Notes: generated by a model not told the origin, from the letters alone. DNA of 6,608 nucleotides from Hyphomicrobiales bacterium (GCA_026987255.1 JALSNA010000066.1:1-6608), one strand, 5' to 3'; positions 1 through 6,073 are shown, counted from the first letter of the stretch. Numbers and translations: made by a program.

Positions 1-198
1 CGCCCACCATGTCAGGGCCAGCCAGGCCGCGCCGGCGGCGCCGGAGATGGCGGCCAGCATGAGCCAGCCGGTGTTGCCGCTCACCGCCCAGACGAGCGCC
101 AGGACGGCGGCAATGGCCATGAGCGGCCAGCCGGAGGCCCCGCGGCCGGTGGCGCAGGAGCCATTGGCGCAGCAGGCTGTCTTGTGCTCATGGGCCAT
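1..198 (-). CDS. Small cysteine-bearing membrane protein in the nuo operon (3' end outside window)
   Basis: I do not recognise this protein family. The frame is open for 66 codons from ATG at 198 to the window edge with no stop. It begins [15 protein letters not shown], so there are three cysteines (residues 9, 10 and 15) in a short polar N-terminal segment. Two hydrophobic stretches follow, roughly residues 24-41 and 44-64, rich in Ala, Leu, Val and Trp; these look like two transmembrane helices separated by a short Ser-Gly-Asn-Thr-Gly turn. The start is well supported: the ATG shares one base with the nuoE stop (TAATG), and a full AAGGAG ribosome binding site lies 8 bases upstream, inside the nuoE 3' end. 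Translational coupling to nuoE and the absence of any gap argue that it is a genuine operon member placed between nuoE and the expected nuoF. Small unknown ORFs in alphaproteobacterial nuo operons are known, but I cannot tie this one to a named family. Its role (assembly, metal or redox) is open. Confidence 0.7.
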   Translation of the reverse strand, partial: MAHEHKTACCANGSCATGRGASGWPLMAIAAVLALVWAVSGNTGWLMLAAISGAAGAAWLALTWWA

Positions 199-1331
199 TA
201 TCTGGGCTCCTTGCCAAAGCGTTTGACATATTCCTCGCGCCCGCCCGCCGCCAGGGCATCGGCCTGGGCGACCCAGTCCTCGCGGATGATGCGGCCCTTG
301 AACTTCAGGCGCGCATCCACCCACTTGATTTCCGCCGGGCCCCAGCTGGCAATCTGGGAAAAGAGCCAGATGCCCATGTCATGGAGGATGGCCTCGATCT
401 TGGGGCCGATGCCGGAAATCATCTTCAGATCGTCCACCTGCCCGGGCTTTGTGTCATAGAGCTTCGGCGCGGCCTCCTCGATGTTTTCCAGACCGGCCAG
501 GGCCGCGGCCCTGGCGGCCTCATCCACCGGTTCTGCTCGCGGTGCCGGAGCCGTTGTTTTTTCAGCCCTTTTCTTCTTTTCCGGTTTTGCGCTCCGTGCG
601 CCTTGCGCCTTTGCCGCTGCGGACCTTGCGGCTGTCTTGTCCGCCTTTTCCGCCCTTGGCCCTGCGGCCGCCTTGCCGGATCTGGCCGCCTCGATCAGGG
701 CCTCGGCATCGGAACCGCGGGCGAAAAGCGACTCATCGGTGAGCGTGGTGGCCCCGCCCAGCGGCTCGGAGGATCTGCGGCCGTTCTGCGGGCCCGCCTT
801 GGGCGCTCTGCCGGCGGCGATATCGTCGATGATGCCTTCCAGATCTTCCGGGGTGAGGTCCTCATAGACGGCCTCGCCGATCTGGATCATGGGCGCATTG
901 GCGCAGGCGCCGAGGCACTCCACCTCCTCCCAGGAAAAATCGCCGTTATCGGACAGGGTGTGGGCCTTCTGGGCAATTTTCCTGCGGCAGACCTTGATGA
1001 GATCCGGCGCGCCGCGCAGCATGCACGGGGTGGTGCCGCAGACCTGGATATGGGCCTTCTTGCCCACCGGGGCGAGCTGGAACATGGTGTAGAAGGTGGC
1101 GATTTCCAGCACCCGGATGTGCTTCATGCCCAGCATGTCGGCGACATAGCGGATCATCGGCTCGGTGGTCCAGCCGCCGTTCTGCTCCTGGGCGCGCCAC
1201 AACAGCGGGATCACCGCCGAGGCCTGCCTGCCCTGCGGATAAAGCGCGATGCGCTCCTTCGCCCAGGCGAGATTCTCCGGGGTGAAGGCAAAGCTGTCAG
1301 GCTGTTCGGGATAAAGTCGTCTGAAGCTCAT
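198..1331 (-). CDS. nuoE: NADH-quinone oxidoreductase subunit E (NuoE) with C-terminal helix-hairpin-helix extension
   Basis: This is the 24 kDa-type subunit of complex I. It holds the [2Fe-2S] cluster N1a in the NADH-oxidising tip, next to NuoF. Residues 1-175 are the canonical thioredoxin-like domain: the N-terminal helical part contains the AQEQNGGW motif (47-54) and EIATFYTMF (76-84), and the four cluster ligands are Cys98, Cys103, Cys139 and Cys143 in the C-x4-C ... C-x3-C arrangement. The protein is 377 residues, about twice the core length. Residues about 185-290 are a low-complexity Ala/Lys/Arg/Glu-rich linker. Residues about 298-362 form a helix-hairpin-helix-like domain with the ISGIGPKIE signature (305-313) and the ending [10 protein letters not shown], as in the FEN1-like H3TH family (COG3743 type, from memory). 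Such tails are known on NuoE of many alphaproteobacteria. The start ATG overlaps the nuoD stop (ATGA), with GGGGAG 8 bases upstream. The stop overlaps the next ORF by one base. Confidence 0.95.
   Translation of the reverse strand: MSFRRLYPEQPDSFAFTPENLAWAKERIALYPQGRQASAVIPLLWRAQEQNGGWTTEPMIRYVADMLGMKHIRVLEIATFYTMFQLAPVGKKAHIQVCGTTPCMLRGAPDLIKVCRRKIAQKAHTLSDNGDFSWEEVECLGACANAPMIQIGEAVYEDLTPEDLEGIIDDIAAGRAPKAGPQNGRRSSEPLGGATTLTDESLFARGSDAEALIEAARSGKAAAGPRAEKADKTAARSAAAKAQGARSAKPEKKKRAEKTTAPAPRAEPVDEAARAAALAGLENIEEAAPKLYDTKPGQVDDLKMISGIGPKIEAILHDMGIWLFSQIASWGPAEIKWVDARLKFKGRIIREDWVAQADALAAGGREEYVKRFGKEPR
207..212 (-). promoter_or_regulatory. Ribosome binding site AAGGAG of the small membrane ORF
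   Basis: On the minus strand AAGGAG sits 8 bases before the ATG at 198, within the last codons of nuoE. It decides the start of the small downstream ORF and supports the view that this edge ORF is translated. Confidence 0.75.
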
Positions 1332-2524
1332 CGGTCAATCTCCCCGAACACGATGTCGATGGAGCCGATCACCGAAGGAATGTCGGCCAGCATGTGCCCC
1401 TTGGTGAGGAACTCCATGGCGCCCAGATGGGGAAAGCCCGGAGCGCGGATCTTGCACCGGTAGGGGCGGTTGGTGCCATCGGAAACCAGATAGACGCCGA
1501 ACTCGCCCTTGGGGGCCTCGACGGCGGCATAGATCTCGCCTTCGGGCACGCGCACGCCCTCGGTGATGAGCTTGAAATGGGCGATCAGCGCCTCCATGGA
1601 GCGCTTCATCTCGGCGCGGTGCGGATGGGCCACCCTGGGATCGTCCACCATGACGGGCCCTGCGCCCTTGGCCGAGGAGAGCTTCTCGATGCACTGCTTC
1701 ATGATGTGAACGGACTGATACATCTCGTCCATGCGCAGCACATAGCGGTCATAGTTGTCGCCGTGCCGGCCCACCGGAATCTTGAAGTCCATCTCGTCAT
1801 AGCATTCATAGGGCTGGGCGCGGCGCAGATCCCAGGGCACGCCGGTGGAGCGCAGCATGACGCCGGAAAAGCCATGGGCGAAGGCCTCTTCGGTGGTGAA
1901 CCGGGCGATGCCCACGTTGCGCTGCTTGAAGATGCGGTTGTCGGTGAGCAGACCCTCGATGTCGGCCAGCACCCTGGGATGGGTTTCGCAGAATGCGCCG
2001 ATGTCGTCGATCAGATCCGGCGGCAGGTCCTGATGAACGCCGCCGATGCGGAAATAGGCCGCGTGCAGGCGCGCCCCGGAGGCGCGCTCATAGAAGACCA
2101 TGAGCTTTTCGCGTTCCTCGAAGCCCCACAGCGGCGGGGTCAGCGCGCCAACGTCCATGGCCTGGGTGGTGACGTTGAGCAGATGGTTGAGAATGCGGCC
2201 GATCTCGGAATAGAGCACCCGGATGAGCTGGGCGCGGTAGGGAACCTCGATGCCCAGAAGGCGCTCGGCGGCGAGCACGAAGGCATGCTCCTGATTCATC
2301 GGCGCGACATAGTCGAGACGGTCGAAATAGGGCACCGCCTGGTGATAGCTCTTGGTCTCGATGAGCTTCTCGGTGCCGCGATGCAGCAGGCCGATGTGGG
2401 GATCGGCGCGCTCCACCACCTCGCCGTCAAGCTCCAGCACAAGGCGCAAAACGCCATGGGCGGCCGGATGCTGGGGGCCGAGATTGATGGTGAAATTGCG
2501 AACTTCCACGTCCGTGTCAGCCAT
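1328..2524 (-). CDS. nuoD: NADH-quinone oxidoreductase subunit D (NuoD, 49 kDa type)
   Basis: This peripheral-arm subunit of complex I forms, with NuoB, the quinone-binding pocket next to cluster N2. It descends from the large subunit of NiFe hydrogenases but lacks the metal-binding cysteines. The product has 398 residues, the normal length for a separate (unfused) NuoD. Visible hallmarks are the quinone-site loop GPQHPAAHG (16-24, with His19 and His23), [11 protein letters not shown] (46-56; Arg49 matches the arginine dimethylated in the mitochondrial 49 kDa subunit), the pocket Tyr60 in [16 protein letters not shown], and the conserved end IVFGEIDR. The frame stays open upstream to 2767, but that part lies inside nuoC and is not NuoD-like. 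I chose ATG 2524 because GAAGG lies 9 bases before it and only 3 bases before the alternative ATG at 2530. It overlaps the nuoC end by 8 bases and the nuoE start by 4. Confidence 0.96.
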   Translation of the reverse strand: MADTDVEVRNFTINLGPQHPAAHGVLRLVLELDGEVVERADPHIGLLHRGTEKLIETKSYHQAVPYFDRLDYVAPMNQEHAFVLAAERLLGIEVPYRAQLIRVLYSEIGRILNHLLNVTTQAMDVGALTPPLWGFEEREKLMVFYERASGARLHAAYFRIGGVHQDLPPDLIDDIGAFCETHPRVLADIEGLLTDNRIFKQRNVGIARFTTEEAFAHGFSGVMLRSTGVPWDLRRAQPYECYDEMDFKIPVGRHGDNYDRYVLRMDEMYQSVHIMKQCIEKLSSAKGAGPVMVDDPRVAHPHRAEMKRSMEALIAHFKLITEGVRVPEGEIYAAVEAPKGEFGVYLVSDGTNRPYRCKIRAPGFPHLGAMEFLTKGHMLADIPSVIGSIDIVFGEIDR

Positions 2525-3155
2525 TGTCATCCGCCTTCTCGTCGCCCGGCAGGACAGCCGGCTCGCCTTTCCAGGGCGAAAGATTGTCGAACTCGCGCCA
2601 GGCCTGCTGCAACTGCACCGGCTCATAAATGACGCGCTTGGCGTCCTCGTCGTAGCGCACCTCGACGAAGCCGGTGAGAGGGAAGTCCTTGCGCAGGGGA
2701 TGGCCCGAAAAGCCGTAATCGGTGAGGATGCGGCGCAGATCGGGGTGGCCGTCGAAAAAGATGCCATACATGTCGTAGGCCTCGCGCTCGAACCAGGCCG
2801 CGCCGGGGAAAAGCTCCACGCAGGAGGGCACGGCCTCGTCCTCGGCCACCGGCACCTTCACCCGCACGCGGGCGTTGATATAGGGCGAGAGCAGATGATA
2901 GACGACCTCGAAACGCGCCTTGCGCTGCGGCCAGTCGACGCCGCAGATGTCGGTGAAGCACACGAAGCGGCATGACTGGTCATCGCGCAGATGGCGCAGC
3001 ACATCGAGGATCTTCTCCTTGTGCGCACACATCTGCAACTGGCCGTGGACCACCTTCACGTCCCAGACGGCATCGCCCAGGGCCTCGGCCACAAGGCCGG
3101 CAAGGTCCTCAAGGTCGGCGGCCGTCATGCCCTTGTCCGTTTCCGTCTCAGCCAT
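2517..3155 (-). CDS. nuoC: NADH-quinone oxidoreductase subunit C (NuoC, 30 kDa type)
   Basis: This is a structural subunit of the complex I peripheral arm that packs against NuoD and NuoB; it binds no cofactor. The product has 212 residues, close to the usual 200 or so for an unfused NuoC. The family signature is intact: [20 protein letters not shown] (121-140), then RRILTDYGF and [19 protein letters not shown] (151-169). The first 20 residues are acidic and variable. The C-terminal tail after FDNLSPW (189-195), acidic and ending in Gly, is also normal for the alphaproteobacterial form. The start ATG lies 9 bases beyond the nuoB stop, and GAGGGCAGGG provides a purine-rich ribosome binding region between the two genes. 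The end overlaps nuoD by 8 bases, so nuoD translation is probably coupled to it. NuoC and NuoD are separate here, unlike the fused NuoCD of Escherichia coli. Confidence 0.95.
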   Translation of the reverse strand: MAETETDKGMTAADLEDLAGLVAEALGDAVWDVKVVHGQLQMCAHKEKILDVLRHLRDDQSCRFVCFTDICGVDWPQRKARFEVVYHLLSPYINARVRVKVPVAEDEAVPSCVELFPGAAWFEREAYDMYGIFFDGHPDLRRILTDYGFSGHPLRKDFPLTGFVEVRYDEDAKRVIYEPVQLQQAWREFDNLSPWKGEPAVLPGDEKADDNG

Positions 3156-3164
3156 GCCCTGCCC

Positions 3165-3737
3165 TCACCGCTCGATGGTGCCGGTGCGCCGGATCTTGCG
3201 CTGCAACAGCAGAATGCCATAGACCAGCGCCTCCGCCGAGGGCGGACAGCCGGGCACATAGATATCCACCGGCAGCACCCGGTCACAACCGCGCACCACG
3301 GAATAGGAATAATGATAATAGCCGCCGCCATTGGCGCACGAGCCCATGGAAATGACCCAACGCGGCTCCGGCATCTGGTCATAGACCTTGCGGATGGCCG
3401 GGGCCATCTTGTTGGTCAGGGTGCCGGCGACGATGATGACATCGGACTGGCGCGGCGAGGCGCGCGGGGCGAAGCCGAAACGCTCCACGTCATAGCGCGG
3501 CATGGAGGCCTGCATCATCTCCACGGCGCAACAGGCAAGTCCGAAGGTCATCCACATGAGCGAGCCGGTGCGGGCCCAGTTGATGATGTCATCGGTGGTG
3601 GTGGTGATGAAGCCCTTGTCGGCCAAAGCATCGTTGATGCCGGCCATGGAGGCGGCATGGGCGGCGGTGACGGATGCTTGCGCCGCGGCCTCCTTCGGGT
3701 CGGCAATGAGGGGTTTGCCGGAGCTGCTCAATCCCAT
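3165..3737 (-). CDS. nuoB: NADH-quinone oxidoreductase subunit B (NuoB, PSST type)
   Basis: This subunit carries the [4Fe-4S] cluster N2, the last electron carrier before quinone, at the interface with NuoD and the membrane arm. Using the start at 3737 the protein has 190 residues. The four N2 ligands are present: tandem Cys69-Cys70 in [10 protein letters not shown], Cys134 in MGSCANGGG, and Cys164 in [11 protein letters not shown]. The region between them ([19 protein letters not shown], 81-99, then the [13 protein letters not shown] block) is typical of the family. The first 40 or so residues are Ala-rich and not conserved. An in-frame ATG at 3758 would add seven residues (MAERSAG), but the ATG at 3737 has a full AAGGAG 7 bases upstream and overlaps nuoA by just 10 bases, so I prefer it. 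It is translated in a tight operon with nuoA before it and nuoC after it (9-base gap). Confidence 0.95.
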   Translation of the reverse strand: MGLSSSGKPLIADPKEAAAQASVTAAHAASMAGINDALADKGFITTTTDDIINWARTGSLMWMTFGLACCAVEMMQASMPRYDVERFGFAPRASPRQSDVIIVAGTLTNKMAPAIRKVYDQMPEPRWVISMGSCANGGGYYHYSYSVVRGCDRVLPVDIYVPGCPPSAEALVYGILLLQRKIRRTGTIER

Positions 3738-4093
3738 TCCAGCGCTCCTTTCCGCCATTCATAGATGAAACCGATGGTCAGCACGGCCAGAAAGACCATC
3801 ATGGACCAGAATCCGAACAGGCCGTTCTCCTTCAGGGTTATGGCCCAGGGGAAGAGAAAGGCCACCTCCAGATCGAAGATGATGAAGAGAATGGAGACCA
3901 GATAGAAGCGGATGTCGAACTTCATGCGCGAATCGTCGAAGGGGTTGAACCCGCACTCATAGGCGGAGTTCTTCTCCTTGTCCGGGCGGCGCACGGCGAT
4001 GACCATGGCCGAAACCAGAAGGGCCAGGCCAATGACCGCGGAAATGGCGATGAAGATCGCCACCGGCAGATACTGAACCAACAGATCCTTCAT
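3728..4093 (-). CDS. nuoA: NADH-quinone oxidoreductase subunit A (NuoA, ND3 type)
   Basis: This membrane subunit of complex I lies at the junction with the peripheral arm, close to the quinone channel. The product is 121 residues, the standard size. Three transmembrane helices are visible at about 8-30, 62-83 and 95-112. The long loop between helices 1 and 2 carries the hallmark [12 protein letters not shown] (43-54), in which Cys47 matches the ND3 loop cysteine whose exposure marks the active/deactive transition in mitochondrial complex I. The helix 2 acidic motif [11 protein letters not shown] (73-83) is intact. The frame is open upstream to an ATG at 4261, but that extension is Arg/Pro-rich and unlike NuoA. 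ATG 4093 is preceded by GAGGGG and gives the canonical N-terminus [10 protein letters not shown]. It is the first gene of the nuo operon and overlaps nuoB by 10 bases. Confidence 0.95.
   Translation of the reverse strand: MKDLLVQYLPVAIFIAISAVIGLALLVSAMVIAVRRPDKEKNSAYECGFNPFDDSRMKFDIRFYLVSILFIIFDLEVAFLFPWAITLKENGLFGFWSMMVFLAVLTIGFIYEWRKGALEWD
3745..3750 (-). promoter_or_regulatory. Ribosome binding site AAGGAG that fixes the nuoB start
   Basis: AAGGAG on the minus strand lies 7 bases before ATG 3737 and within the last codons of nuoA. It favours ATG 3737 over the in-frame ATG at 3758, which has no clear Shine-Dalgarno sequence. Confidence 0.7.
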
Positions 4094-4192
4094 CTTCGCA
4101 ACCCCTCGAAAAACCGCTCCGCGGCGGCAGCCCCGCCACCGGTGCGGCATATGCAGGCAAAAGGGCGGGGAAAGACCCTGCCCCGGCGCGCG

Positions 4193-4201
4193 CTGAATCA
4201 G
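4193..4201. repeat. CTGA-N-TCAG site, first copy (nuo leader)
   Basis: CTGAATCAG is a 9-base near-palindrome. Its exact reverse complement, CTGATTCAG, occurs at 4278-4286. The pair brackets 76 bases of the nuo upstream region and could be a two-site operator, but I cannot name a regulator with this motif. Confidence 0.35.
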
Positions 4202-4254
4202 TGGCGGCGACAGGCTTTTCGTAAACCAACGCGGCGTGGCCCGCAAGACAAATC

Positions 4255-4277
4255 GCCGCATTTTGCCTGCGGCAAAA
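4255..4277 (-). repeat. Overlapping inverted repeats forming two mutually exclusive hairpins in the nuo leader
   Basis: On the minus strand TTTTGCC (4277-4271) pairs perfectly with GGCAAAA (4267-4261) across a 3-base loop. The shifted segment GCCGCA (4273-4268) pairs perfectly with TGCGGC (4260-4255) across a 7-base loop. The two stems share bases 4261-4273 and cannot form together. No T-run follows either stem, so neither is an ordinary intrinsic terminator. The 17-base palindrome could also be a protein-binding operator rather than an RNA structure. The repeat is seen directly; its function is inference. Confidence 0.5.
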
Positions 4278-4286
4278 CTGATTCAG
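4278..4286. repeat. CTGA-N-TCAG site, second copy, abutting the hairpin element
   Basis: CTGATTCAG directly follows the 17-base palindrome at 4261-4277 and is the reverse complement of the copy at 4193-4201. Its position within the only region that can hold the nuo promoter is the reason for listing it; binding by a protein is unproven. Confidence 0.35.
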
Positions 4287-4318
4287 GTCATGTTTCGTGC
4301 GGATTTTGCGCGGCCATG

Positions 4319-4340
4319 AAAAAACGCCCCAAGGGGCGTT
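4319..4340 (-). terminator. Intrinsic terminator downstream of tRNA-Asp
   Basis: Read on the minus strand, AACGCCCC is followed by a two-base TT and then GGGGCGTT continuing into a run of T (six in total). This is a perfect 8-base-pair stem, GC-rich at its core, with a tiny loop and a U-tract. It begins about 25 bases after the tRNA 3' end and separates tRNA transcription from the nuo operon. Confidence 0.85.
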
Positions 4341-4365
4341 CAAACCTGCCTTCAGACAAGGAAAA

Positions 4366-4442
4366 TGGCGCGAGTGACGGGACTCGAACCCGCGACCTCT
4401 GGCGTGACAGGCCAGCGCTCTAACCAACTGAGCTACACCCGC
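4366..4442 (-). tRNA. tRNA-Asp (anticodon GTC)
   Basis: A complete 77-base cloverleaf can be drawn on the minus strand. The acceptor stem is GCGGGTG/CACTCGC with one G-U pair; the D arm is GCTC-AGTTGGTTA-GAGC. The anticodon stem CTGGC/GCCAG encloses the loop CTGTCAC, so the anticodon is GTC at 4408-4406 and reads aspartate codons. The T arm is GCGGG-TTCGAGT-CCCGT. The discriminator base is G, an aspartate identity element, and CCA is encoded in the DNA. It is followed by an intrinsic terminator. A tRNA close upstream of nuoA is, as I recall, a recurring arrangement in alphaproteobacteria. Confidence 0.97.
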
Positions 4443-4494
4443 GCATATGTCCGCCGCGATGGCCACCCGTGGGGGCGAGCGGCGAACGAGGTGT

Positions 4495-4523
4495 TGATTA
4501 AGGTGAGCGCCTGCGCAAGTCAA
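4495..4523 (-). promoter_or_regulatory. Candidate promoter of tRNA-Asp
   Basis: On the minus strand CTTGACT gives a good -35 (TTGACT at 4523-4518). After 17 bases comes TAATCA (4500-4495), a poor match to the -10 consensus. Initiation would fall roughly 45 bases before the mature tRNA. The -35 is convincing, the -10 is not; alphaproteobacterial stable-RNA promoters often depend more on the -35. Confidence 0.4.
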
Positions 4524-4588
4524 GCGCTTTTGCCCTCCCGGGACGCAAAAAAAAGCCCTCCCCCTTGCGGGCGCGCGCTCTTGTCCCT

Positions 4589-4616
4589 TTGCCTTGCGCG
4601 ATGGCGGGGATAATAT
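4589..4616 (+). promoter_or_regulatory. Weak candidate promoter of psiE
   Basis: TTGCCT (4589-4594) and TAATAT (4611-4616) are separated by 16 bases, about 37 bases before the psiE ATG. Each hexamer matches the sigma-70 consensus at four of six positions; GATAAT in an overlapping register is an alternative -10. I looked for a Pho box (CTGTCAT repeats) in 4443-4653 and saw none, so phosphate control is not supported here by sequence. Confidence 0.3.
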
Positions 4617-4653
4617 GCCTTGAGGTGAATCGGCATGAAGGGCGGGCAGGATC

Positions 4654-5151
4654 ATGAGCAGCAAGAGCAAGAAAACCGGCGAGCCGGTGTTCGGCGCCTT
4701 CAACGTCTTCATGCGCCGGGTGGACCGCAGGCTGGCGCGCATCGCCGATCCGGTGGGCAATTTCCTGGTGGACATCTTCCATTACAGCGCCCTGTTCGCC
4801 ATTGGCGCGGCCACCGTCTGGGCGGCGCTGCATGAATTCCTGCTGATTTTTCAAAAATCCCACGCTTCGGTGGAAGATCTGCTCTTGCTGTTCATCTATC
4901 TGGAAATCGGCGCCATGGTGGGCATCTATTTCCGCACCAATCGCATGCCGGTGCGATTCTTGGTCTATGTGGCCATCACCGCACTGACGCGGCTGCTCAT
5001 CGGCGAGGCGGGCAAGCATGGCGTCAACCACCTGGACATGATCTGGATTTCCGGCGCGGTGTTCATCCTGGCGGTGGCGCTGCTGCTGCTGCGCTTCGGC
5101 TCGTCGAAATATCCCTCGCCGCCGTCGGATCACGCCTCCAAGCTGAAATAG
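4654..5151 (+). CDS. psiE: PsiE family membrane protein (phosphate-starvation-inducible type)
   Basis: This is a small inner-membrane protein of the PsiE family, named after the Escherichia coli gene induced by phosphate starvation; the biochemical role of the family is unknown. The product has 165 residues, somewhat longer than the roughly 136 of E. coli because of a basic 35-residue N-terminal extension. Four hydrophobic segments are visible at about 40-65, 74-92, 101-117 and 129-147. The family-typical core runs from IYLEIGAMVGIYF (81-93) through MPVRFLVYVAITALTRLLI (98-116) to the loop before the last helix. The C-terminal tail is short and polar, with Pro and Lys. The start at 4654 is preceded by GGGCGGGCAGG, which is close to the ATG; an ATG at 4635 is in another frame. 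It is transcribed away from the tRNA-Asp and converges with the dehydrogenase gene, from which it is separated by 37 bases. No Pho box was seen upstream, so the regulation implied by the name may not apply. Confidence 0.85.
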   Translation: MSSKSKKTGEPVFGAFNVFMRRVDRRLARIADPVGNFLVDIFHYSALFAIGAATVWAALHEFLLIFQKSHASVEDLLLLFIYLEIGAMVGIYFRTNRMPVRFLVYVAITALTRLLIGEAGKHGVNHLDMIWISGAVFILAVALLLLRFGSSKYPSPPSDHASKLK

Positions 5152-5188
5152 GACAAGCCGCCGTCCCGCAAGACCGCGGCCCCGGATG

Positions 5189-6073
5189 TCATTCCTCCGT
5201 GGCGGGGCGCTTTTCCAGCAGGGTGAGCAGGCTCGATGTGTCGAGGCGGCCGCCGCCATTGGCCTGCACCTGAGCATAGAACTGATCGACCAGGGCGGTG
5301 ACGGGCAGGCTTGCGCCATTGCGGCGGGCCTCGGCAAGGCAGATGGCGAAATCCTTGCGCATCCAGTCAACGGCGAAGCCGTGGTCATAGACCCCTTCAT
5401 TCATGGTCTTGTGGCGGTTGTCCATCTGCCAGCTTTGCGCAGCGCCCTTGGAGATGACGGAGATGACCTCCTCCACATCCAGACCAGCCCGCCTTGCGAA
5501 GTGAATGCCCTCGGCCAGGGCCTGCACCAGACCGCCGATGCAGATCTGGTTGACCATCTTGGTCAGCTGGCCCGCGCCGGAGGGCCCCATGAGCTTTTGC
5601 ATCCTTGCATAATGGGCAATCAGGGGGGCGGCCTTTTCATAGGCCTGTTCATCGCCGCCGCACATGACGGTGAGCTGGCCGGTTTCCGCACCGGCCTGGC
5701 CGCCTGATACCGGGGCGTCCAGGAAGAAAAAGCCGCCATCTTGAGCTCTTTCGGAAAGCTCGCGGGCGACATCCGCCGAGGCGGTGGTGTGATCGACGAA
5801 AACCGCACCGGGCTTCATGGCCGCGAAGGCTCCTTCCCGGCCGACGGTGACGGCGCGCAAATCGTCATCGTTGCCCACGCAGGCAAATACGAAGTCCGCA
5901 TCACGGGCAGCTTCTTGCGGCGTGGGCGCGCTCCTTGCGCCATATTCGGCTACCCATTTTTCCGCCTTGGCCGCGGTGCGGTTGTAGACGGTCATGGAAA
6001 TCCCGGCGCGCGCCAGAAACCCGGCCATGGGATATCCCATGACGCCCAAACCAATCCATGCCGCGCTTGTCAT
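5189..6073 (-). CDS. NAD(P)-dependent beta-hydroxyacid dehydrogenase (HIBADH / GLYR-like)
   Basis: This is a cytosolic oxidoreductase of the beta-hydroxyacid dehydrogenase family, which includes 3-hydroxyisobutyrate dehydrogenase (valine breakdown), tartronate semialdehyde reductase and glyoxylate/succinic semialdehyde reductase. The 294-residue length is typical. The N-terminal Rossmann fold shows IGLGVMGYPMAGF (7-19). The substrate signature DAPVSGGQAGAETGQL lies at 119-134, the catalytic Lys172 in GQLTKMVNQ (168-176) with Asn175, and the RKD element at 239-241. After the second beta strand the sequence is VYNRT (29-33), and the Asn-Arg pair is the pattern linked to NADP(H) preference, whereas NAD-specific members usually have an acidic residue. 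The start ATG 6073 has GGGGAG upstream; the frame extends to 6181, but that part is not dehydrogenase-like. It stands alone, convergent with psiE and divergent from bpt, so the context does not reveal the substrate. The exact member of the family is unsettled. Confidence 0.88.
   Translation of the reverse strand: MTSAAWIGLGVMGYPMAGFLARAGISMTVYNRTAAKAEKWVAEYGARSAPTPQEAARDADFVFACVGNDDDLRAVTVGREGAFAAMKPGAVFVDHTTASADVARELSERAQDGGFFFLDAPVSGGQAGAETGQLTVMCGGDEQAYEKAAPLIAHYARMQKLMGPSGAGQLTKMVNQICIGGLVQALAEGIHFARRAGLDVEEVISVISKGAAQSWQMDNRHKTMNEGVYDHGFAVDWMRKDFAICLAEARRNGASLPVTALVDQFYAQVQANGGGRLDTSSLLTLLEKRPATEE

Larger units (their letters stand above)
4094..4318 (-). promoter_or_regulatory. Leader/promoter region of the nuo operon
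   Basis: This 225-base stretch lies between the tRNA-Asp terminator and nuoA and should contain the nuo promoter, because the upstream transcript is expected to stop at 4319. I found no pair of hexamers close to the sigma-70 consensus here, so the promoter is unassigned. What is visible is a GAGGGG ribosome binding region just before nuoA, a compact double hairpin at 4255-4277 and two CTGA-N-TCAG sites at 4193-4201 and 4278-4286, any of which could be control elements. No small gene with a good start was seen. Confidence 0.45.

Noticed and set aside
381..1463. 360-codon open frame on the plus strand opposite nuoE
   Set aside because: It is the antisense shadow of a high-GC gene: Gly/Arg/Leu-rich, with no family motifs and running straight across the nuoE/nuoD boundary.
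1394..2632. 412-codon open frame on the plus strand opposite nuoD
   Set aside because: The minus strand encodes a clear full-length NuoD here. The antisense frame is a codon-bias artefact with no recognisable domain and runs past the nuoD start into nuoC.
2525..2767. Upstream extension of the nuoD frame to ATG 2767
   Set aside because: The added 81 residues are Ser/Arg-rich, unlike NuoD, and lie fully within the coding part of nuoC. ATG 2524 has a well-spaced ribosome binding site.
4547..4572. Possible minus-strand terminator (GC-rich stretch followed by eight T)
   Set aside because: The only stem available is four base pairs with a ten-base loop, and no minus-strand gene just upstream needs termination here, so the A/T run alone is not enough.
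4443..4653. Pho box upstream of psiE
   Set aside because: The gene name suggests phosphate control, but no CTGTCAT-like direct repeats are present in the upstream spacer.
3957..4775. 272-codon minus-strand frame spanning the nuoA start, tRNA-Asp and psiE start
   Set aside because: It crosses a tRNA, a terminator and two real genes, so it cannot be a real coding region.
5152..5188. Bidirectional terminator between psiE and the dehydrogenase gene
   Set aside because: Only a weak GCCGC/GCGGC pairing with a long loop and no T-run in either direction was found.
4498..5400. 300-codon minus-strand frame opposite psiE
   Set aside because: The plus strand encodes a PsiE with intact transmembrane segments. 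The opposite frame is His/Arg/Ala-rich, has no motifs and runs into the dehydrogenase gene.
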